This document shows positions 41,936 through 47,020 of a stretch of DNA of 47,020 nucleotides, piece by piece (within the stretch, counting starts at the first letter, position 1; every line of letters begins with the position of its first letter). Both the position numbers and the translations under genes were made by a program. The stretch comes from JAHEIJ01 sp040235565 (GTDB lineage Bacteria; Pseudomonadota; Gammaproteobacteria; UBA6429; Thiohalophilaceae). The stretch lies in assembly GCA_040235565.1 (NCBI GenBank), contig JBECLA010000067.1, positions 1 through 47,020 on the forward strand, read 5' to 3'. A model generated the notes under the pieces. That model ran no database searches. It was not told where the DNA came from and was given only the letters and a program-made list of their open reading frames with translations.

Positions 41936-43093
41936 ATGAGCCGAATCATTATAACGTTACTGTTTGTGTTCTTGAGCCTGCAAGGAAAGGTATTTGCGGA
42001 ATCGACAAATGATTTTGATCATTTTTCTACCGGCTATGTACTGACCGGTGCACATAGAATCGTAGAATGTTCAAAATGCCATGGTCAGGGATTATTCAAG
42101 GGCACACCGAGATATTGTTTCGGTTGTCATAATAGTAATGTCGCAATTGGCAAGTCTGCGACACATATTCAAAGCAGTAATCGCTGTGATGACTGCCATA
42201 CCACGATCGCGATGACCCCGGCAAGATTTGATCATCGCGGTGTAATTGGGAGTTGTCAATCATGCCATAACAGCGTGACCGCGGTGGGTAAGAATCCGGG
42301 GCATATAAACACACTTAACAACTGTGAATCATGCCATAACACCGTTTTGTTTAATCGCGTCGGTCGTGTTGACCATGCTGCGGTTATTGGTACGTGCAGT
42401 AGCTGTCATAATAACTCAACAGCAAGAGGTAAACATGCTGGTCATATAATCACAACGGCGGAGTGTGATAGCTGCCATAGCACCCAGACATGGCGCGCGG
42501 CCCGATTCAATCATGCGAATGTAACTCCTGGCACCTGCAGCAATTGCCACAATGGGACTCAGGCTACAGGTAAGCCCAATAACCATATACAAACAACTGC
42601 ACAATGCGATAGTTGCCATTCAACAAACGCCTGGCTACCGGCCAACTTCGACCACACCAATGTTACGGGCGCTTGTTCTACCTGTCATAATGGCACCCAG
42701 GCAACCGGAAAACCCGGCGGTCATTTTGTCACCAGCCAGGAATGTGACAGTTGCCATTCGACCAATAACTGGACCCCGGTGCTGATATACCGGCATGTCT
42801 CTCCGAATTATCCCGGCCAACACACCTCATCTGTGACCTGTATTTCCTGTCACACAACGAATAATGAGCAGATTATTTGGCCTTTTGCCGCATATCAACC
42901 CACCTGTGCAGGTTGTCACGCTGATGACTTCAGACCTGATCCGCACAAAAAAGTTGATAGCCCTGCAATTTTTTATACGGTGAACGAATTACGCGACTGT
43001 ACTGGTTCATGTCATATGTATACAGACAGCACATTCACAACTATAGAGCTGAATCGAACTGCTCAACATCGCACAAATTCCGGAGGCTGGTAA
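41936..43093 (+). CDS. Second multihaem cytochrome c, 13 CXXCH plus one CX3CH
   Basis: 385 residues with a signal peptide cleaved after VFA (residue 21). I count 13 CXXCH motifs plus a CTGSCH (CX3CH) near residue 360, a wider motif that in some proteins still binds haem. The centre has a repeat of about 47 residues with two haems each, including CxxCHNGTQATGKP; the copies near 42.54 and 42.69 kb are nearly identical in protein. Its start (FDHFSTGYVLTGAHRIVECSKCH, residues 27-49) resembles a unit of the 21-haem protein. No lipobox, so it is periplasmic or secreted. AAGGAA precedes the ATG. It lacks the C-terminal features of known outer-surface cytochromes; whether it sits inside or outside the barrel is open. 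Confidence 0.92.
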   Translation: MSRIIITLLFVFLSLQGKVFAESTNDFDHFSTGYVLTGAHRIVECSKCHGQGLFKGTPRYCFGCHNSNVAIGKSATHIQSSNRCDDCHTTIAMTPARFDHRGVIGSCQSCHNSVTAVGKNPGHINTLNNCESCHNTVLFNRVGRVDHAAVIGTCSSCHNNSTARGKHAGHIITTAECDSCHSTQTWRAARFNHANVTPGTCSNCHNGTQATGKPNNHIQTTAQCDSCHSTNAWLPANFDHTNVTGACSTCHNGTQATGKPGGHFVTSQECDSCHSTNNWTPVLIYRHVSPNYPGQHTSSVTCISCHTTNNEQIIWPFAAYQPTCAGCHADDFRPDPHKKVDSPAIFYTVNELRDCTGSCHMYTDSTFTTIELNRTAQHRTNSGGW

Positions 43094-43570
43094 ATGTTGT
43101 TGAACATCATGAACAATCTGCGAAACAGTAATTTCCTGGTATTACTTTTTTGTTTCGCCTTCTTGCCGGTTTTGGATACACAGGCACAACCCGCAGGAAA
43201 CAGAGCCGTTGACAATACCGAGGCAGAAATCATAAATGGATGCTCAGTAATTACCGTCACTTTTGTTTTTCCTGTTCAATATCTGTCTCATTTTCCCAAA
43301 TCAAAAGGAAACGAATTGCGCGTGCAGTTTTCACCATTGATTACCGGGCAAGCAACTGTTCTGGCAGAAATATCGAATGAAGCTGTAAGACTCATGGATG
43401 ATGTTGATGTACCAATTACCCGCTTTGAATACATTGGCGGCCAATTCACGGAAAACCCGTATTTATGGCTTACATTTTCCGAATCGGTTTATTTTAAAGT
43501 CGAGCAGGGTGCTGATTTCAGAAGCGTGATACTTTACTTGTCTACCAAATCAATTGAAGCCTGTGAATAG
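43094..43570 (+). CDS. Small secreted protein of the cytochrome cluster (158 aa)
   Basis: 158 residues starting right after the previous stop (TAA then ATG), with GGAGG eight bases ahead inside the upstream gene, so translation is coupled. A signal peptide (residues about 10-31, NFLVLLFCFAFLPVLDTQAQ) is followed by a beta-rich segment with FVFPVQYLSHFPKSKGNELRVQF in outline. I do not recognise the family and see no haem motif. Position between the cytochromes and the barrel gene suggests an accessory or assembly role for the conduit. Confidence 0.75.
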   Translation: MLLNIMNNLRNSNFLVLLFCFAFLPVLDTQAQPAGNRAVDNTEAEIINGCSVITVTFVFPVQYLSHFPKSKGNELRVQFSPLITGQATVLAEISNEAVRLMDDVDVPITRFEYIGGQFTENPYLWLTFSESVYFKVEQGADFRSVILYLSTKSIEACE

Positions 43571-43657
43571 CCCATGGCTATATAAAAATACTTTTTCACT
43601 TTTGTTTCTGCATTTTAATTTGTGCAGAAACTAAGTAAGCCAAATAATTAATGAGTT

Positions 43658-45916
43658 GTGGGCGAAAAAACATTGATCTTGTCAACAAGTCTTACCAGGC
43701 AGTCCCGAATTGCTTTCGTCATCTACGCCATTGGAATATTTTTCTTTCCTACCATCTTGCTTGCAAAAGAAAGTGAAAAAGCAGTATATGTGGACTATCC
43801 CTATGCGATTAATCTGCAGTCCACAACCACCCCCCTTGACAAGGCTGCAATACCAAAATTACAACTATTCAAGGATCATCGCCTTTATACAATGAGTCTT
43901 ACATTAAATGGACAAACCTGGACCAGATTACGACTGGGTTTCTTTAAGACCAAGCAGGACGCCCTGGCAGCACACAAAACACTTGTACAGCATTATCCTG
44001 AAGCGTGGATCACCATTGTTGGCGAACTGGAACGTGACAATTCCATAAGGACCGCAATAGCAATAAATGGGCGAGTACTACCTAGTGGAGTGAGTCCGCC
44101 AGAGATTGTGGAAGCAGATACTCAGGACAAACAAGTTGTTGATTTGTCACCATTCCCGGTTGAGTCGAATGAACCACCATTGACATCTGTACCAACTCCA
44201 GAGCCGGCTGTTGCAACAATTGCTGCCACGTCGATTCCTGCAAATACTAATCAGGATCCCCAAATTGCTGATCAACCGTCCAGCAAGACCGCAAAACTGC
44301 TTGAACAGGCTCGAACAGCGTTTACCGCAGGCGAGTATCAGAAGACCATACAGTTGACTACCGCAATACTTGAAATGCCTGAATCGAAGGAATCGAAAGA
44401 CGCACTTGAATTATTGGGGGTTGCCAGAGAAAGAAACGGGCAAATAGCACATGCAAAAGCAGAGTATGAAAAATATCTTACTCTCTACCCTGATGGCGAA
44501 GATGCAAAACGGGTTTCTCAGCGTCTCGCAGGACTGGTCACTGCTGTCAGCAAGCCAACTTCACTTGCAAGTTCTGGCGCACGAAAGAAAGCGAAAAAAC
44601 CAACTGGCTGGCAATCAGTAGGCAGTTTCTCGCAATATTATTACAGAGATGAGAGGTCCATCGATGATGAAGACAATATCGTTGACCTGTCATCACTCAT
44701 CTCGACATTCGACATGAGATCCCGGAAGAGAACAGAAAATTACGATCATCGATTTCAGATTACTGCTGATCATGCCTATGATTTTCTGGATGACGAAAGC
44801 GAAGGTCGTTTTTCCAGGTTGTATTATGAAATGATAAACCGTGATAATAATAATCATTTCAAAGTCGGGCGCCAGACATACAGCGAAGGGGGTGTGTTGG
44901 GATTATTTGATGGTGGAGTTTTCGGTCTGGGTATAACACGTAAATCCAGTGTAAATCTTGCAGCCGGCTACCTTCTGGATATTGAGGATTTATTGGATTT
45001 TAATTATACAAAAGACAGAAAATTCGCCTCCCTTAATGTGGATGTTGGTAATGAATTCAAGGATTGGGACATTAGCTTTTATTTCATCCAACAAATGGTT
45101 AGCGATATTGTTGACAGACAAGCCGTTGGAAGCGAAATACGGTATTTTAAGCCTACATTTAATATATTCAGTCTGATTGACTACGATACCTCTTATGACG
45201 AATTGAATATTTTTCTCCTGAATGCCAACTGGGTATTTCCTCAGCAAGGTACCCTCTACACTACCATAGATAGTAGAAAGGTTCCCTATTTATCAACCAG
45301 TAACGCATTACAAGGTCAACCTTTCGAAACTATCGAAGATCTGGAAACAATTTTCAGTGAAGAGGAAATCAGACAACTTGCGCAGGACAGAACGGCAACA
45401 TCGAATACCTTTACTGTAGGCGGTTCCAGACAGCTCAATGGGTTTATGAACGGTCATGGCCAATATCAAGTCAGCGGGGATATTACTTACAATACCATAT
45501 CTGATATGCCGGCTTCGGGCGGGGTACCGGAATTACCGGGTACGGGTGACAATTATTTCGTTGGTACTCAATTTATCGGTAGTAATGTAATCAAAAGAGG
45601 TGATACGAGTATATTGTCTCTGCGCCTCGGATTTACCGAAATTTCAGATGACCTGACAGTATCTTTTGATACCCGTTATCCAATAACAGAAAAACTCAGA
45701 TTCAACCCGCGAATACAATATTTTCGACGCGAAGGCACAGAAAACGATAATTTGCTGAAAACATTACGCCTATCAGTTAAAGCGGATTATCGTTTGCTGA
45801 ACAGAATGCTGGTAGAAGGCGAAGTAGGGTATGACGATACTGATGACCAGGTCGGTGGTTTCGTAACAAAAAGTGAGAGTCTTTTCTGGTATCTTGGTTA
45901 CAGACTGGACTTCTAG
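43658..45916 (+). CDS. Outer-membrane beta-barrel protein with SPOR-like and TPR domains
   Basis: 752 residues from a GTG; no good ribosome-binding site and no ATG, so the start is uncertain. A signal peptide (AFVIYAIGIFFFPTILLA) is followed by a SPOR-like segment (about 40-120; LYTMSLTLNGQTWTRLRLGFF), a Pro/Thr-rich linker, TPR-like helices (about 210-285; LLEQARTAFTAGEYQKTIQL), and from about 310 a barrel of alternating strands, many ending in short polar turns, finishing with WYLGYRLDF. A C-terminal Phe after alternating residues is the standard outer-membrane insertion signal. It would be the pore of a porin-cytochrome conduit: barrel in the outer membrane, TPR and SPOR parts in the periplasm touching cytochromes or peptidoglycan. 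Confidence 0.82.
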   Translation: MGEKTLILSTSLTRQSRIAFVIYAIGIFFFPTILLAKESEKAVYVDYPYAINLQSTTTPLDKAAIPKLQLFKDHRLYTMSLTLNGQTWTRLRLGFFKTKQDALAAHKTLVQHYPEAWITIVGELERDNSIRTAIAINGRVLPSGVSPPEIVEADTQDKQVVDLSPFPVESNEPPLTSVPTPEPAVATIAATSIPANTNQDPQIADQPSSKTAKLLEQARTAFTAGEYQKTIQLTTAILEMPESKESKDALELLGVARERNGQIAHAKAEYEKYLTLYPDGEDAKRVSQRLAGLVTAVSKPTSLASSGARKKAKKPTGWQSVGSFSQYYYRDERSIDDEDNIVDLSSLISTFDMRSRKRTENYDHRFQITADHAYDFLDDESEGRFSRLYYEMINRDNNNHFKVGRQTYSEGGVLGLFDGGVFGLGITRKSSVNLAAGYLLDIEDLLDFNYTKDRKFASLNVDVGNEFKDWDISFYFIQQMVSDIVDRQAVGSEIRYFKPTFNIFSLIDYDTSYDELNIFLLNANWVFPQQGTLYTTIDSRKVPYLSTSNALQGQPFETIEDLETIFSEEEIRQLAQDRTATSNTFTVGGSRQLNGFMNGHGQYQVSGDITYNTISDMPASGGVPELPGTGDNYFVGTQFIGSNVIKRGDTSILSLRLGFTEISDDLTVSFDTRYPITEKLRFNPRIQYFRREGTENDNLLKTLRLSVKADYRLLNRMLVEGEVGYDDTDDQVGGFVTKSESLFWYLGYRLDF

Positions 45917-45989
45917 TATTTTGCGCAATTCCTGATTTTGTACTTGAGACTGCGCGCTTTTATTTTAACTTGCCAGTTATTGTTATCAG

Positions 45990-47020
45990 TTAACTGTTGG
46001 GGATAATCCAGACGGCCTCCTGTTGCAATGCACCGTTATTCCATTTATATGACACAATATATCCGCCTTTTGAGGCGAATCGTTGATCCGGACCCAGGCT
46101 AAAATGGGGGTAGACAGAATAAAACAGGGTATTATCCACCATGTGTTCTATTCTCTCGATCAGATAATCACCCGAAAGATTATTGCGCATATGTTTTATT
46201 GCATCTGCGAGTGTTGTCATTGTAAAAAAAGCATTCGACATAACCTGATCATCAGTAACTGGAATTTTCTTAAGCCTGGCCCATGCCGAAAATCGTCTAA
46301 GTTGCCTGTCACGATCTTTGTCCAGACAAAAACGTTGCGCAATAAATATCTTGTCGTTTAATTCATTTTCAGCGGTTAATGCTTCCTTACTGTTTAATTT
46401 GTACGATATATACACGCGCGATGCATTTTCAATGTAATTAGTCAATTCTTTATTATTCGTTGTGTCACGCATATCTCCCCAGAAGACCAAATAATAGGGT
46501 TCTTCATTTTCGTTGAAACGGGTCGAGTCATGACCTTCAACACTTTTGGTATTGTTGATTATATTTTTAAATACCGAGATATTATTTTTGGCCTGTATTA
46601 TTTGATTCAGTTTCTCGGCCGCTATTACTGCACGACCATCATCTTCATTGTAGATTTGGACGATCGACTTTATATTTTTATCATCATGTTGCGATATATG
46701 GTGGGCTATCAGTTTTGCATCCAGAATCATGCCCTGTGAAAAATATAACGTGTAAGAATCGAATCTCTCATTGCCTGGTATATCCGTGGTTGGAAACAAG
46801 CAGGGGAGTGATCTTTCATTACAAAAACGATGCATTATTTGCCAGTCATTTCCTACGCCATTAACCAGAGCAAAGACGGGTTGTTTCTTGTAGAACAAGT
46901 CCAGCTGCTGTTTCCAGCTATCTGGCTTGCCAGTCAATTGCCAGGTATGCAATCGCCATTTTCGATAAGAGCCATAATGCCATGTCTTGTGCCATGGTGA
47001 ATAATCTGCACGGCGTTTTT
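45990..47020 (-). CDS. Substrate-binding-protein-like protein, 5' end missing
   Basis: The minus-strand frame is open to the end of the window, so the gene starts outside; the TTG at 46952 is not the real start. The 343 visible residues look like a periplasmic type-1 binding fold of the branched-chain amino-acid/ABC type: VFALVNGVGNDWQIMHRFCNE, PCLFPTTDIPGNERFDSYTLYFSQG, then an IVQIYNEDDGRAVIAAEKL domain and a closing hinge. I cannot name the ligand. Such binding-protein homologues occur beside multihaem cytochrome genes in some bacteria. It converges on the barrel gene, 73 bases apart. Confidence 0.7.
   Translation of the reverse strand, partial: KRRADYSPWHKTWHYGSYRKWRLHTWQLTGKPDSWKQQLDLFYKKQPVFALVNGVGNDWQIMHRFCNERSLPCLFPTTDIPGNERFDSYTLYFSQGMILDAKLIAHHISQHDDKNIKSIVQIYNEDDGRAVIAAEKLNQIIQAKNNISVFKNIINNTKSVEGHDSTRFNENEEPYYLVFWGDMRDTTNNKELTNYIENASRVYISYKLNSKEALTAENELNDKIFIAQRFCLDKDRDRQLRRFSAWARLKKIPVTDDQVMSNAFFTMTTLADAIKHMRNNLSGDYLIERIEHMVDNTLFYSVYPHFSLGPDQRFASKGGYIVSYKWNNGALQQEAVWIIPNS

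Noticed and set aside
1..47020. tRNA, rRNA, CRISPR arrays, insertion sequences or phage genes
   Set aside because: I looked for direct repeats with spacers, transposase motifs and cloverleaf-like segments and saw none I could support; short RNA genes could still be missed by eye.

Overview
This 47 kb window is chromosomal DNA of a free-living Gram-negative bacterium, most likely a gammaproteobacterium. The clues are the RpfF/RpfC/RpfG signalling trio, the cytochrome b561-YceI pair, the YdcH (DUF465) and DUF6763-type small proteins, many signal peptides and an outer-membrane beta-barrel ending in Phe. The rank is an inference from family content; no rRNA or tRNA gene is visible to fix it. I saw no insertion sequence, CRISPR array or phage module.

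Layout. 0-13.9 kb: housekeeping and accessory genes: a partial unknown gene, a phosphoesterase, an MFS carrier, a GGDEF protein, a fumarylacetoacetase-family enzyme, YdcH, an apparently exported isoaspartyl methyltransferase with a membrane-embedded spermidine-synthase-like protein, a bacteriohemerythrin, an intradiol-dioxygenase-like protein, and a fusion of a Clp1/Grc3-type polynucleotide-kinase domain with an RNase Z-type nuclease domain. 14-21 kb: a soluble PDC-sensor-like protein with a small overlapping partner, a ChaN-PDZ protein, a nine-CXXCH lipoprotein with a 16-bp palindrome upstream, a HAD hydrolase, an EthD-type protein and a membrane protein. 21.4-26.0 kb: a complete DSF quorum-sensing module (rpfG-rpfC facing rpfF). 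26.3-29.9 kb: a metal/ion operon (DUF211, VIT/CCC1-like carrier, Ca-type P-ATPase). 30.4-35.5 kb: a lysine-rich DUF2934-type protein, YceI/b561, NfeD-slipin and a Kef-type antiporter. 35.9-47 kb: a Sel1-ankyrin protein and a large redox cluster.

The redox cluster (37.9-47.0 kb) is the most coherent candidate system. It contains a membrane-anchored ferredoxin-flavoprotein whose domains look circularly permuted, a five-helix membrane protein with paired histidines (possible b-type haem), a 21-haem periplasmic cytochrome built from seven three-haem units, a 13-14-haem cytochrome, a small secreted protein, a SPOR-like/TPR/beta-barrel outer-membrane protein, and a substrate-binding-like protein running off the window. 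Together they could move electrons between the cytoplasmic membrane and the cell surface. The layout resembles porin-cytochrome conduits described in iron-cycling bacteria, but the barrel fusion, the permuted flavoprotein and the binding-protein neighbour are distinctive. Direction of electron flow and substrate cannot be read from the sequence.

The GGDEF protein (3.8 kb) and RpfG (HD-GYP) suggest c-di-GMP control alongside DSF sensing. Base composition by eye is AT-richer across the redox cluster than across the 9-haem and Clp1-RNase Z genes; I did not compute it.
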